From NCBI RefSeq assembly GCF_963259705.1, contig NC_081849.1:63136410-63200409 (forward strand): DNA of 64,000 nucleotides, in the 5' to 3' direction. A program made the translations under genes and the position numbers. Every line of letters begins with the position of its first letter. Positions within the stretch are counted from its first letter, which is position 1. Below, in pieces: positions 1 to 12,445 of this stretch. A model generated the notes under the pieces. It was not told where the DNA came from, searched no databases, and was given only the letters and a program-made list of their open reading frames with translations. This DNA is from Myotis daubentonii. Taxonomy: Eukaryota > Chordata > Mammalia > Chiroptera > Vespertilionidae.

Positions 1-1252
<1,252 letters not shown>

Positions 1253-2176
1253 TCATACTTTACCTTTCTTTGTTAATGAAAGGAATTTTTAAGTAAATTA
1301 TAAATCTTCCTGGATCCTCTTTCTAGTTTAGCAAATATAATTCTAAACTACCTGTTTTGGCTTTTCCCTGCCTAAATATCAAGAAATGTAGTACTTGATT
1401 ACCAAAGAGGTATTGAAAGAGAACATCTTAAACAATACAGCTTCCTAGGTATTGGTGGAACAGTGTTCCCCTCTTATCTGCAGGGGCTATTTGAGACTGA
1501 GGATAGTACTGAACTCTCTCTATACTCTGTTTTTTCAGGCTGATAACGCAGATGCCTCTAAGTGACTAATGAATGGGTAGCACCATACAGCATGGACACA
1601 CAGGACAAAGGGATGATTTATGTCAGGGTGGCACAGAGTGGGACATTGGGAGAGTTCATCACCCTACTTAATGGCATGCAGATTGAGAAGCGGAGGCACA
1701 GAAGTGAGGAAACTTTCCCATGGTCTACGGTGAGTAAGTGGCATGGCCAGAATTCAACCCCTGCAGTCTGACTCCATAGTCCGTGCTGTTAAACATTCCA
1801 CTGTAATATTTCTCAAAATGTTACCCCTGTAAGGTACTGAGGTTGATAGTAATGGCAGGACCTATTCTTATGTTTGGGTTCAATTATTCATGTACAGAGG
1901 ACCTGAGTTACAGGACAGTTCTTGGGTCTTACCTTCCTCACAGCCCAAATTCATTCAACAAGTATTTATCTCTGCCTACCGTGTACCTCTTCTGTCACCT
2001 TCAGTTACCTTCAGTCTTTTGCCGTAGGTTTCTTCTCTGTTTTGAGGTGTCTAGTGTGGGATAGACTTGAAGACTAGTGTATGAGTTTAGCATCCTCTAT
2101 AATAAAACTAATCTGGGAAGACCCCAATGTTTGCATCTGTGATAAAATGCTCCCAGGTGTTAAAAGGAACTGAACA

Positions 2177-2394
2177 GCCAAAACCGGTTTGGCTCATTGG
2201 ATAGAGCGTCAGCCTGGGGACTGAAGGGTCCCAGGTTTGATTCCGGTCAAGGGCATGTACCTTGGTTGCGGGCACATCCCCAGTGGGAGATGTGCAGGAG
2301 GCAGCTGATGGGTGTTTCTCTCTCATTGATGTTTCTGGCTCTCTCTCTCTCTCCCTTCCTCTCTGTAAAAAATCAATAAAAATATATTTTTTAA
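2177..2394 (+). mobile_element. Ves SINE with 15-bp TSD
   Basis: Full-length plus-strand SINE: tRNA-like head, CT-rich body with TTTCTCTCTC, and tail ATCAATAAAAATATATTTTTT. Flanked by exact duplicates of aaaaggaactgaaca at 2162-2176 and 2395-2409, which gives the boundaries precisely. Confidence 0.96.
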
Positions 2395-2660
2395 AAAAGG
2401 AACTGAACAAACTGCTCCCGTCACTTTCTGAGTCCTGTTTCAATGAGGGTCTTTCACTTTCATCATGGCTGCTACATCCATAATGCTCTGAACCCACCAC
2501 TATTCCCTGTGCTGATGACCTGAAGATGGAATTTTAAAAAGCTAAACCATAGGAGAGAGCAAAAAGGAAATAAAAACAAAATATAAGTAGACTAAAAACA
2601 ACCAATTCTACAATGTTTCTGATTCTGCCATGGGAGGTTCTGTATAAAGAAGAAAAGCTA

Positions 2661-2745
2661 AGGGCATCTGCAGAGATTCTGATTTAATTGGTCTGTGGCG
2701 AGGCCCCAGCTGATTCTGAAGTGCAGCCACAGTTGAGAACAACTT
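2661..2745 (+). mobile_element. MER5-like hAT fragment
   Basis: Partial old hAT-Charlie fragment: 'cagagattctgattt...ggccccagctgattctgaagtgcagccacagttgagaac' style ending. The left end is missing and no TSD is visible. Family call by eye. Confidence 0.55.
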
Positions 2746-2855
2746 TCTGATGGTCGTACTTTTGTGACTTGAATCCTTTGCCCTTCTTTCTTTAATTTTA
2801 TTATTGAATAAACTCCAGATATAAGAAAAATTAACAGTGTTCTGATTTTAAATTA

Positions 2856-3101
<246 letters not shown>

Positions 3102-3150
3102 TTAATCACTAAATATTTATTGGAACCTTCTTTATGGCAGGTACTGTACC

Positions 3151-3300
3151 ATCCCAAGATTGCAGGTTCAATCCCGAGTCAGGGCACATACGAGAATCAA
3201 CCAGTGGTTGCATAAATAGGTGGAACAATGAATCGATGTTTCTCTCTCTCTCCTTCCCTCAAGTCAGTCAATCAATCAGTCAATCAATAAATAAAGTATT
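3151..3300 (+). mobile_element. 5'-truncated Ves-type SINE
   Basis: Starts inside the head (B-box-like ggttcaatcccgagtcagg), continues through a SINE body variant with 'ggttgcataaataggtggaacaatgaatcgatg', and ends in a (CAGT/CAAT)n-AATAAA tail. It resembles the copy at 7049-7209. No TSD seen. Confidence 0.75.
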
Positions 3301-3898
3301 TTTGTAAGACAAAAAATCTGGACTCCAGGCAAAAGTCATTTAGGAGGCCAGTCAGCTCTTTTTTTGTTTGTAAAGGAATTAGGTTTTCTTGCCCTTGTCA
3401 CAAACTCTCTCACCTGAACATATTTTTGAATTGGGTATAGAATTATTTTATTGCTGATCATTAAAAACTTTTCCAGTTTACTTACTTTGCTTAAAAAGTG
3501 CCACATCAACTACTACACAGGACACAAGGTTGCCAACTCTAATGATATGCGAAGAGAATCAGGGCATTCCTAAATTCCAAATGACTGACATTCCTGAGTC
3601 ATGACAATTAGTGTAGTAACTGCTCTTTTAATGAAGCAATACTGACTATTTCATTTTATATACTACACATTTGTTATAAATAAATATTTCCAGTATCCAA
3701 TTCAGTGGATTCCATAGTAAACTGATTCCCCTTAAATTAATTTCCTCTTTAAAGTCTACTTGAAAATAAGCATTTATAGTTTGAGCAAACTGTGTGAATA
3801 AAGTAGGAATGAACACATCCGTGCTCATGGGGAGTGTCCAATCTACTTGAATCAGGAAAGGATGGTGTTTACTGTGGTCTGGTAGAAAGCCCATGTTC
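3301..3898. other. SPMIP4 intron 4 segment, no recognisable element
   Basis: AT-rich intronic sequence. I see no gene, RNA or clear repeat. Short open frames here lack any family resemblance. Confidence 0.5.
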
Positions 3899-4056
3899 TG
3901 GCTGGCTGGTGTAGCACAGTGGTCGGGCGTCGACCTATGAACCAGGAGGTCACTGTTCGATTCCTGGTCAGGATATGTGCCCAGGTTGTGGGCTCGATCC
4001 CCAGCTTGTAGAAGGCAGTTGATTGATGATTTTCTCTCTCATCATTGGCCTATCTG

Positions 4057-4104
<48 letters not shown>

Positions 4105-4152
4105 ATCTATCTCTCCCTCTCTGCAATCAATACAAATTTATTTTTTAAAAAG
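3899..4152 (+). mobile_element. Ves SINE expanded by a (TATC)n tract
   Basis: Plus-strand SINE with a good tRNA-like head (ctggctggtgtagcacagtgg, B box gttcgattcc near 3955). Its CT-rich body is interrupted by a TATC microsatellite at about 4051-4105. Tail CAATACAAATTTATTTTTTAAA. Confidence 0.9.
4051..4105. repeat. (TATC)n microsatellite
   Basis: About a dozen near-perfect TATC units within the Ves SINE body. Confidence 0.95.
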
Positions 4153-5142
4153 TAGAAATTACTCATTTTTAGAAAATAAGTTTTAAGGGCCAAGAACATG
4201 TTAAATTACAACAAAAGAACTTCATGAATTCCATAAACCATTTCTGGGGAGTGGTCTCCTTGATAGGAAGTAAATTTGCAAAATGTGTGTGTAGTTCTCA
4301 GAATCTTCTGGTTTTGTCTGTGGCCAGGATTTTGGCTTCATGAAGAAGGGGTAAAAGGTGGGAGTTAGGAAGGCAGGGTAGAAATTTTTTCCCCTTTAGA
4401 TTCTAGAAATGTGTATTTCCTAGCAAATAGTATTAAGTTATATCTAGTAATGATTCAGGAAGATGTTATTTATTCTAAGACCTGAAAACTATGGACTCTG
4501 TGTGCTGTGAGTCTATGTATGTTATGAGATTTCATTCAATATATTGCAAAGGTTATATTTGTTTGTTAAAAAACATATTGCAAAATTATACCTTCCACTA
4601 AATTTTCAGGTTTTATCCTACTCAGGTTTTGAATACAACGGTATTAAATGACCAGAATGTATTTTTATTCCTTTAAGGAATGAAATATTATGCAGAAAAT
4701 ATTATGTTCCTGGTTATATGAAATGGTTTATAAAGGTTACTTTCATTTTGTGTCCTGAGTCCCTAAGTAGAGAAGAAATGATAAGGCAGAACATCATTTA
4801 CTTAACGTCACAGGCATTTAAATAAAGGAATCTGGTTTGTGTACATCGTTCAGTTAGAGGCATGGGCTGCTGAGCTAGATTTACCAAGATGTCTAACAAG
4901 ATGATAGCAGCTCTTTCCTGGGGATGTTTGAGGACCATGTCAAAGGAAGAGACTTTGGAATTTATCAGGCTACAAGCAGACAGGTGATCTGAGAAAAAGA
5001 ACCCAACAAAAAGGGCTTTGCTTTTTATATTTCTATTAAGAGAATTTGGAAAGTCCAAAACAAAGGTCTTCACATAGTTGTGTTTTTTAAAACCCTCAAA
5101 CAACTAAGATTTAAAAAATGTTTTTGCCTTTTTGTTGCTGTT
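4153..5142. other. SPMIP4 intron 4, no recognisable element
   Basis: AT-rich intronic sequence. The 101-codon minus-strand open frame at 4798-5103 has no recognisable domain and is probably chance. Confidence 0.5.
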
Positions 5143-5376
5143 GTTAATCTTCACCCAAGGATATTTTTTCCATTGATTTTTAGAGAGTGGAAGGGAGAGG
5201 GAGAGGCAGAGAGAAACATCGATATGAGAGAGAGACATTGATTGGTTGCCTCCTGCATGCACCTCACCAGGTCTGGGAAACCTGCAACCAAGGTATGTGC
5301 CCTTGATTAGAATCGAACCTGGGACCCTTTAGTCCATGGGCTGATGCTCTCTCCACTGCACCAAATTGGCTAAGGA
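5143..5376 (-). mobile_element. Ves SINE (diverged)
   Basis: Minus-strand copy. Tail side 'cttcacccaaggatattttttccattgatttttagag' is at the left and the head ends near 5376 (ccaaattggctaagg). More diverged than neighbours. No clear TSD. Confidence 0.85.
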
Positions 5377-6130
5377 TAAAATTTAATAGCCTTTTGAGCA
5401 GATCTTACCCTGTAACACAATTTTAAAATGTTATCTTATTATTTTCAGTTAAGACTGACAGGGACTTTAGTAGCATCAAGCACACCTAGTGTTTAGATCC
5501 TGTTTTCTAATACCATTTTCCCATAGAAGGAACTGGGCTCCTTGGCACAATGGCTAACTCTAGGACTGGAGGAGGAAATATATGAGTGTGTAGCGTCCTA
5601 TACTGCCAGAAAGTAAGGAACCGTTCAAAGGAAAATAAAACCCTCACAACAGTAAGTGATATAGTACTAAACAAACAAACAAACAAACATGTCAGAAGGA
5701 CACCACACGGATGGGTATGTGGATATAGGAGCCAACTGAGAGAGCTCCCAGTGGTCAACCTGAGTAACAGAACAAGTAAAGTAGTACAGGGTTACTATTA
5801 AAGTACCAAAGTACAACATGAGTATCCTTGAGTCCATATTGATATAAGCGGATCATAAATAAATAAATGGGGTAGAACAATGCCAGTAAGTTATGTAAGT
5901 ACGTTTTCCTCAAGGAGGGGGAGCATAATTCTAGATCTCTAAGTGCAGGCTGTCTAGAATGCCTTTCTTCTGAAGAGTACAGTATGGAAAGGGGAGAAAA
6001 CAAGAGTAACTGTACAGTGGGGAAACCTGGTAAACATTACCTCAACTAGGTAATCAAGGTCAACATCAACAGTGGTAAGTTATGTTGATAGCATGTACTC
6101 TTTTAAATAATTAAAAAAATTTCAAATAGC

Positions 6131-6429
6131 GCCAGTCAATGAAAGAAAAATACCACTTGATCTCATTTATGGATAATTAAGACCATTATAAACTGATGAA
6201 CAAAAATAGAGACAGAGGCAGAGCAGCATCGAACAGACTGTCAAACTACAGCGGGAAGGCCGGGGAGGGTGGGAAGAGATCAACCGAAGGACTTGTATGC
6301 ATGCATATAAGCATAACCAATGGACACAAGACACTGGGGGGTAGGGGAGGCCAGGGGATGGTCAAGGGAAAAAAAAAAGGAGACCTATGTAATGCTCTTT
6401 GTAATACTTTAAGCAATAAAAAAAATTTA
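6131..6429 (+). mobile_element. 5'-truncated L1 3' end with 18-bp TSD
   Basis: L1 3' UTR: 'tgatctcatttatgg', 'ggacttgtatgcatgcatataagc', a G-rich tract, then 'gtaatactttaagcaataaa' and poly(A). Exact 18-bp duplicates of aaaaaaatttcaaatagc lie at 6113-6130 and 6430-6447. Same L1 subfamily as 32798-32979 and 42210-42265. Confidence 0.92.
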
Positions 6430-6447
6430 AAAAAAATTTCAAATAGC

Positions 6448-7035
6448 ATGTACTCTTGATAAGTTGTGATAAAAATGGCACTTTACCTCTTCCATCCCCA
6501 GACACATTAGCTGAGTCCAATCATGAGAAAAACACCAGACAAATCCCAACTTGGGGACATTCTGCAAAGCATGTGACCTGTAATCCTCAAAAGTGTGTAG
6601 ACCATAAAAAAAAAGGAAACTGTGAAATGGTCACAGCCAAAAGGAACCTAAGGAACTAGGGAGGCTACCAAATTCTTGGATGGGATCCAGGAACACAAAA
6701 AGGACCTTAGGGGAAAAACTGAGGAAATCTGAGTAAAGTATGGACTTTATATTTGGCTCATTCATTGTGACACATGTACCATACTATGGAAGATGCTAAT
6801 AATAGGAGAAACTGGGTGTGAGGTATATAGGAACTCTACTGTTTCCCAATAATTTTGTAAATATAAAACTGTACTAAAAAAGTTTGTTAAAAAAAAAGAT
6901 TAGCAGGGCATATAATTGGGAGAAATCAATGATACTCTAACTTTGGACCTGTGTCAGCCTCTCCCACATTCACGAAAAGTCTCATGTGTCCCCACACTAA
7001 GACCTTTGAATCGCCAATACAATTTTTCCTTGATT
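6448..7035. other. SPMIP4 intron 4 segment, nothing recognised
   Basis: Unique-looking intronic DNA. Part may be an old L1 tail (gtaaatataaaactgtactaaaa near 6855), but this is too diverged to support. Confidence 0.4.
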
Positions 7036-7048
7036 AGAACAGAGAAGG

Positions 7049-7209
7049 CCCTGGCTGGGTATCTCAAATGGTTAGAGCATCATCCCACTATGCCAGGGTT
7101 GCGGGTTTGATCCCTGGGCAGGGCACATACAAGAAGCAACCAATGAGTGCATAAATAAGTGGAACAAGAAATCAATGTTCCTCTAGAATCAATACATTAA
7201 AAAAACAAA
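7049..7209 (+). mobile_element. Short Ves-type SINE with TSD
   Basis: Head gccctggctgggtatctcaaatggttagagcatc, then 'acaagaagcaaccaatgagtgcataaataagtggaac'. Flanked by agaacagagaagg (7036-7048) and agaacagggaagg (7210-7222), one mismatch. It inserted only about 20 bp beyond the donor-side flank of SPMIP4 coding exon 4. Confidence 0.9.
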
Positions 7210-7243
7210 AGAACAGGGAAGGGAAATACAAGTGTATACTTAC

Positions 7244-7273
7244 CCTACTGCTGAATTAGGTGGTTTGGGCAAC
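7244..7273 (-). CDS. SPMIP4: SPMIP4 coding exon 4, a 30-bp micro-exon
   Basis: Minus-strand micro-exon between acceptor TTTTTATTCTAG (ending 7274) and donor GTAAGTATAC (7234-7243). It completes a Leu codon with exon 3, then reads PKPPNSAV and the first two bases of Gly. This matches the conserved block just before the exon 5 sequence in mammalian SPMIP4. Both splice sites are strong and the phase fits both neighbours. It is far too short to detect without the flanking exons. Confidence 0.88.
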
Positions 7274-8470
7274 CTAGAATAAAAACAGGAAACGAATCCT
7301 AATTTATATTAAGGACTTTTTAAAGCTTACATTTCTATTAGAAACTTGCTTAAGAATAAAGAAGTATCCAATTTTCCAGCTATAGTGTCTTTTATATAAT
7401 ATTGACTTTATAATATCCTGATTGACTTTCTGGAACAATGAATAGCTGACCAGAGAGATATGATGTCATCCTATCTCAGTTGTCTATTGATCATTTTTTT
7501 ACCATTCTGATTACTCTAATTTCAGTCCTACTAAACACCCGTTGTGCATTTCTTATCTGCAGTGCAGGTAGGATTGCTACTTGTCATGATAACAGAGCTC
7601 TGTTCTTACTGACCTTCACCCTCATAGTCAAGCGGTAGCAAGTGCTCTGAGGCAGCCTGCCAGCGTGCATGTGGTACAATTACACGACCTAAAGTGACCT
7701 GAGTACTGTGTGTGCTTTGTCCTTTTGCCCAGGATTGCTGATCTCTCCACTGACAGAGAGGCTAGAACAAAACTGAACAAGGTACTTGAAGGTACGCCTT
7801 TTCTGAATCAGTTCATCTGAAGTTTGTGTATTTCCTAAATATGCTGAGCCCTGTGTGCCAAGAAGTCATACTGCAGCCGCGGAACAAAGTCCACACTAGG
7901 CAAAGATTGTCATCCACTTTCATTGGGTTCTAACAATTAGTTTCTAACTATACAAATATTTCTAAATATTTCAGGTGTAAAAAATGAGCAGAATGTTAAT
8001 CAGTTGATAGTAAAGATCAGTAAAATTGAGTATACTCTTTTAATTTTTTATGTTTTTCTATTTAGGAAATGGTATATTAGCCATATAATTTTATTAGCCT
8101 AGTGTATTTATAATATACATGATTCATATGAGCTATAACATGTTTATGCCCTCCTTTTTTTGGACTCTAAGTTTGTGGGTTTGGAACTTAAAAAAAAAAA
8201 CATACATGTCTTGTCTTCCGGTTATATTTCTGGTTGAGTTAGGGAACAGGGGGCAATGAATATAACAATTGAAGGGATCTAGAGTTAGTAGATTGGCTAT
8301 TATTTGTGAAACATTGTCAGCATCTAAAAATTTTCTCATGTGACACATTTAGTGATGACATTGACAAATATGTGCCTAAAATTGATTTGATTCAAAATGG
8401 AAATTTTTTTTAAAAGAAAAAGGAAAGCTTCTAAAGACAATTCTCAAAGTTTGAAAATAAAGTGAGTGAG
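7274..8470. other. SPMIP4 intron 3 segment, nothing recognised
   Basis: AT-rich intronic DNA up to the SINE at 8471. No repeat or gene could be supported. Confidence 0.45.
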
Positions 8471-8684
8471 CCCTAGCTGGTTTTGCTCAGTGGATAGAGC
8501 ATCGGCCTGGGGACTGAAGGGTCCGGGTTCAATTTTGGTCACGGGCACATGCCCAGGTTGCAGGCTTGATCCCCAGTAGGGGGCATGCAGGAGGCCGCCA
8601 ATCAGTGATTCTCTCTCATCATTGATGTTTCTCTCCTTCTCCCTTCCTCTCTGAAATCAATAGAAATATATTTAAAAAAGAAAG
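8471..8684 (+). mobile_element. Ves SINE with near-perfect TSD
   Basis: Full-length copy from ccctagctggttttgctcag to the A-rich tail. The flanks aataaagtgagtga (8456-8469) and aataaaatgaatga (8685-8698) form a 14-bp TSD with two mismatches. Confidence 0.94.
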
Positions 8685-8698
8685 AATAAAATGAATGA

Positions 8699-9437
8699 AA
8701 AGAAAATATGCTCAGAGACACCAATTCCTTGACCTGAACCAGTCATACTCTTACCTACTTTTCAAAGTTAACTAATCCCAAAGGGATAAACAGGGCCTAC
8801 TAACCACAAATATCATGTCTTTTTGGCTCCCTCTTGTGGCTAAACTCTATATTAACTTCTTACTCAGAAATAAATTCCTAATTTGTTAAAGGCAAAGAAG
8901 GGATATTTTCAGTTACTTCATTATTGTCAGTGTTTTATTTTTATCTGAAAATTAAAAAGTATGATTTTGTATTGTATATCACCAACTATTTCAAAGAGTA
9001 AAAAATAATTACCATGTATTCCTTATCCAAAAGAGATTTAGGGAATAGTCTTTTTAAGAGTTGTTTGTAGATTATAATAATGAATGTCTCATAAAATTCC
9101 AATTTAAATTTTTGTCGATGGCACTTAACATTTTCTGTGAGCCTTTAAAGAAATGTAAATATTCGATTGAGTAACCAGGTCAAAAGCAGGGAAATGGACC
9201 AAAGTGACCTATTTAAATCCCTTCGAAAATTATAATCTAATTTGTATTTCCTACTTTTTCCTCACTTGTTTAAATATTAGAATCAGTGAGTTTAGGATTA
9301 TTTGTTTTATTTTTGTCATTTGTTTGGTCTTGGTTTCTATTATTAATGATCTCTATAAAAAAAGGAACACTTGTATTTTCTAAAAGTTCCCATTTTGGTT
9401 TTTTAAAAAACATTTCTCATATAACTCATTTTCACTT
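8699..9437. other. SPMIP4 intron 3 segment, nothing recognised
   Basis: AT-rich. It contains cccctcttgtggctaaac-like sequence near 8830 and no supported element. Confidence 0.4.
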
Positions 9438-9452
9438 AAAAAATGTTATTTG

Positions 9453-9655
9453 GCCTTGCTGGTGTGGCTCAATGGTTGAGTGATGACCTCTGAGCCAGGA
9501 GGTCAGGGTTTGATTCTCTGTCAGGGCACATGACCCGGTTGCGGGCTCCATCCCCAGCAGGGCGTGTGCAAGAGGCAGCTGATCATTGTTCCTCTATCAT
9601 TCATGTTTCTATTTCTTCCTCCCTCTCCCTTCATCTATGAATTCAATACAAATAT
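9453..9655 (+). mobile_element. Ves SINE with 15-bp TSD
   Basis: Plus-strand copy of the 'ccttgctggtgtggctcaatgg' subtype. Exact duplicates of aaaaaatgttatttg lie at 9438-9452 and 9656-9670. It ends about 50 bp before the SPMIP4 exon 3 donor on the other strand. Confidence 0.96.
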
Positions 9656-9702
9656 AAAAAATGTTATTTGATCTCACATAAGAAAAAGAAACCCCAAACT
9701 TA

Positions 9703-9810
<108 letters not shown>

Positions 9811-9931
9811 TCAAATTAACACAGTGTAACAGTGAGACAGGAAAAGGCAAATAGCAAATAGACTAATACAACCATGTGTATTGGGAAATTCAGTATATGA
9901 AAAGGTGGCATTTTATTGTATTATTTTATTT

Positions 9932-10124
9932 TTTAATCTTCACCTGAGGACATGCTTAGAGAGAGAGAACATTGATGTGAGAAACATTGATCGGTTGCCT
10001 CCCATATACACTCCAAGTGGGGACTGAACCCACAGCCCAGGTATGTGCCCTGATCAGGAATCGAACCAGCAACCTTTTGGTACACAGGCAGATGCTCAAC
10101 CAACTGAGCAACCTGGGCTGGGCA
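9932..10124 (-). mobile_element. Ves SINE (diverged)
   Basis: Minus-strand copy with tail side 'taatcttcacctgaggac' and head reading out at 'caactgagcaacctgggctgggc'. It sits at the left end of a long L1-derived stretch. Confidence 0.87.
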
Positions 10125-10134
10125 AAATGGAGGC

Positions 10135-11213
10135 ATTTTATATCAGTGGAGGAGGATTTACTTTCAATATACAATGCAGGAAAAATTCAATAGCTATTTG
10201 GAAAAAAATAGATTTATATTTCATACTACTCTCAAAGATAGTTTCAGATGGATTAAAAATCTAAAGAACTAGGAACTACATACAATTATTAAAATATACA
10301 AGAATGCATTTTTTTCTTGGTGATAGGAAAAACATTTTAAATAATATTTTTATTTTAATAAAAGTAACAAAAGTAAATACAATAACATCAAATGAAAAAC
10401 GTGAAGTCAGGACAGCATAAAAAGTTCTAATAAAACAGATTGGAGCCCTGGCTGGTGTGCCCTGAGAGGTCACCAGTTCAATTCCCTGTCAGGGCACATG
10501 CCTGGGTTGCAGGCTCCATCCCTGGTAGGGGGCATGCAGGAGGCAGCTGAGCAATGTTTCTCTCTTTTTCCCTCTTCCGTCCTCTCTCTCTAAAAATCAA
10601 TAAAAACATATTTAAAATACAAAACAAAACATAGATTGGAAGAAATACTTGCAATAAAGATATGTAAAGGATTAATATCCAGAACATAAAGAACTAATAA
10701 AATCTATAGCTAAAAGACAAACTATAAAAATGGAGAAAAAATAAGAACAGAAAAGGAAATGTAATGGCTATACCTAAGAAAAAATTTCTCAACCTAATTA
10801 GAGAAACGCTTTCTGATAACCAAGATACTATTTAGATGGGCAAAAATTATAGTTTGATACTATAATACAGCGGGGCAAGAGTGTGGAGAAATGGATACTT
10901 TTAGCTACTACCGAGAGAATATAAAGCACTTGGGCTCTATCTACTAAAATTAAAAATATTTATATATTGTGACCCAAAACTTCCACTTCAGATTTTCCCT
11001 AGAGAAACGTTTCTGTACAAACATATTCATTACTTATAGTTAATGCAAAAAAAAAATAATATTACGAGAATGGCTAAGTAATCTATGATGTATCCATGTT
11101 GTGGAACACTGAGAAATTAAAAAGAATGAGATTGATCTGTATTTATAATCTCTAGATTATATAGAGATAAAAAGAACTAACTTGCCTAATACTATATATC
11201 AAATGTATCCACA
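10135..11213 (+). mobile_element. Old L1 ORF2/3'-end remnant, interrupted
   Basis: Diverged L1 coding-end sequence ('aaaataagaacagaaaaggaaatg', 'gtggagaaatgg', 'tggaacactgagaaattaaaaagaatgag'). It is broken by a Ves SINE (10445-10613) and, at its right end, by a HeliBat (11214-11676). No intact reading frame. Confidence 0.6.
10445..10613 (+). mobile_element. Ves SINE, internally shortened
   Basis: Head 'gccctggctggtgtgccctgagaggtcacc' lacks part of the A-box region. The body and tail (aaaatcaataaaaacatattt) are normal. A partial duplicate, cagattgga / catagattgga, flanks it. Confidence 0.85.
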
Positions 11214-11296
11214 TCCTATATAGTAAAAGGGTAATATGCAAATTGACCCTAACAGCAGAATGACTGGGAATGACTCGTCACTATGACACACACTGA

Positions 11297-11310
11297 CCAC
11301 CAGGGGGCAG
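11297..11310 (+). promoter_or_regulatory. CTCF-like core motif in HeliBat
   Basis: CCACCAGGGGGCAG, an excellent match to the CTCF core consensus. Occupancy is not shown by sequence. Confidence 0.45.
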
Positions 11311-11326
11311 ACGCTCAATGCAGGAG

Positions 11327-11340
11327 CTGCCCTCTGGTGG
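11327..11340 (-). promoter_or_regulatory. Second, inverted CTCF-like core motif in HeliBat
   Basis: CTGCCCTCTGGTGG, reverse complement CCACCAGAGGGCAG. It lies 16 bp from the first motif in opposite orientation. Confidence 0.45.
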
Positions 11341-11886
11341 TCAGTCACTCTCACATGGGAGGAGCTCTGCTCAGCCACAAGCCAGGCTGATGGCTGACAG
11401 TACAGTGGTCGTGGTGGGAGCCTCTGCCTCCTCAGCAGCGCTAAGGATATCCAACTGCAGCTTAGGCCTGCTCCACGCTGGCAAGTGGACATCCCCCGAG
11501 GGCTCCCGGGCTGCCAAAGGGATGTCTGATTGCCATCTTAGGCCCAATCCCCCCAGGGAGCGGGCCTAAGCCAGCAGGTGGTCATCCCCTGAGGGGTCCC
11601 AGACTGCGAGAGGGCACACACCGGGCTGAGGGAACCCCTCCCCGAATGCACAAATTTTTGTGCACTGGGCCTCTAGTATAAAATAATACCATATATTTTC
11701 AATGGGTGCCCATATAATTCTGTAAACTAAAGGTGTGAAAGGAGATACAGGGTAGTGGTGACTGCAATTCTCTCCAGGAAAGAGACTGGGATTGGTGGAG
11801 TGGGCCTTTTAGATTTTTAAAAAAGATTTTTTTTTTTCCAGAGCAGTTTTAGGTTCACAGCAGAGTTGAGAGGACGTTTTTAGAGC

Positions 11887-11975
11887 AGGCATCCTGTCTT
11901 TGGGGAAACTACTTATTGGTAATTGGTTCAGAGCACGTGCCACACTCTTTAGGACAACACTCAGCCATAACTGAA
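11887..11975 (+). repeat. Left arm of a local inverted repeat
   Basis: Reads ggcatcctgtctttgg...ccacactc...aggacaacactcagccataactgaat. The reverse complement of 12361-12445 aligns over most of its length with scattered differences. Confidence 0.7.
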
Positions 11976-12144
11976 TAGTATTTCACACTACTCAAAAAGA
12001 TAACTTCTGATGGTTAAAAATCAAAGGAATTGAGAGAAATACATACAAATATTAAAATAAAATAGACAAGAATGTATTTTTTTTCTTTATTTTTTTTTCT
12101 TGGTGGTAGGAAAAACGTTTTAGATACGATTTTTCTTTTAAAAG

Positions 12145-12290
12145 TCAAAAACATCGATTAGTTGTCTCCCACATGTACCCTGACTGGGGATCAAACCCAC
12201 AACCTGGGCCTGTGCCCTGAGCAGGAATTGAACCCGTGACCCTTCAGTGTATGGGAGGAAGCACCAACTAGCCACACCTGCCAGAGAGGC
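12145..12290 (-). mobile_element. Ves SINE, truncated
   Basis: Minus-strand copy lacking most of the tail and CT-rich body ('aaacatcgattagttgtctcccacatgtaccctgactgggg' to 'gccacacctgccagagaggc'). It lies between the two arms of the inverted repeat. Confidence 0.8.
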
Positions 12291-12360
12291 AAGGGTTGAA
12301 TTTAAAAGGTGCAATGGTCTTACCAGATTTGCAGAATGGTAGAATAGCCTATTGAAGATT

Positions 12361-12445
12361 CGGTTATGGCTGAGTGTTGTCCTGGAGTGTGGCACATGCA
12401 CTGAACTACTGACAAATAGTTTCCCCCAACGACAGAATGCCTGGC
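12361..12445 (-). repeat. Right arm of the local inverted repeat
   Basis: Inverted partner of 11887-11975 (ggttatggctgagtgttgtcct...gtgtggcacatgcactgaac). The arms are separated by about 385 bp that include a SINE. Confidence 0.7.

Larger units (their letters stand above)
11214..11676 (+). mobile_element. HeliBat-type non-autonomous Helitron (463 bp)
   Basis: Starts TCCTATATAGTAAAAGGGTA and ends in ...GCACTGGGCCTCTAG, preceded by the palindrome gcacaaatttttgtgc (11648-11663). The host base is A before the element (11213) and T after it (11677), with no TSD, exactly the Helitron A^T insertion pattern. It has no coding capacity. The interior carries a head-to-head pair of CTCF-like cores (11297-11310 and 11327-11340). 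It is inserted in old L1 DNA. Confidence 0.95.

Noticed and set aside
2094..2120. HeliBat-like start 'tcctctataataaaactaat'
   Set aside because: Resembles the HeliBat 5' end but has no Helitron body or CTAG end nearby. Could be chance or a tiny fragment.
2197..2500. Frames across SINE bodies (also at 9933-10174, 18139-18602, 30626-30862, 62307-62560)
   Set aside because: Translations of Ves SINE sequence, which occurs in many copies and is non-coding.
3899..4020. tRNA-gene-like A and B boxes at SINE heads
   Set aside because: Parts of tRNA-derived SINEs without a full cloverleaf or acceptor stem. I do not call tRNA genes anywhere in the window.
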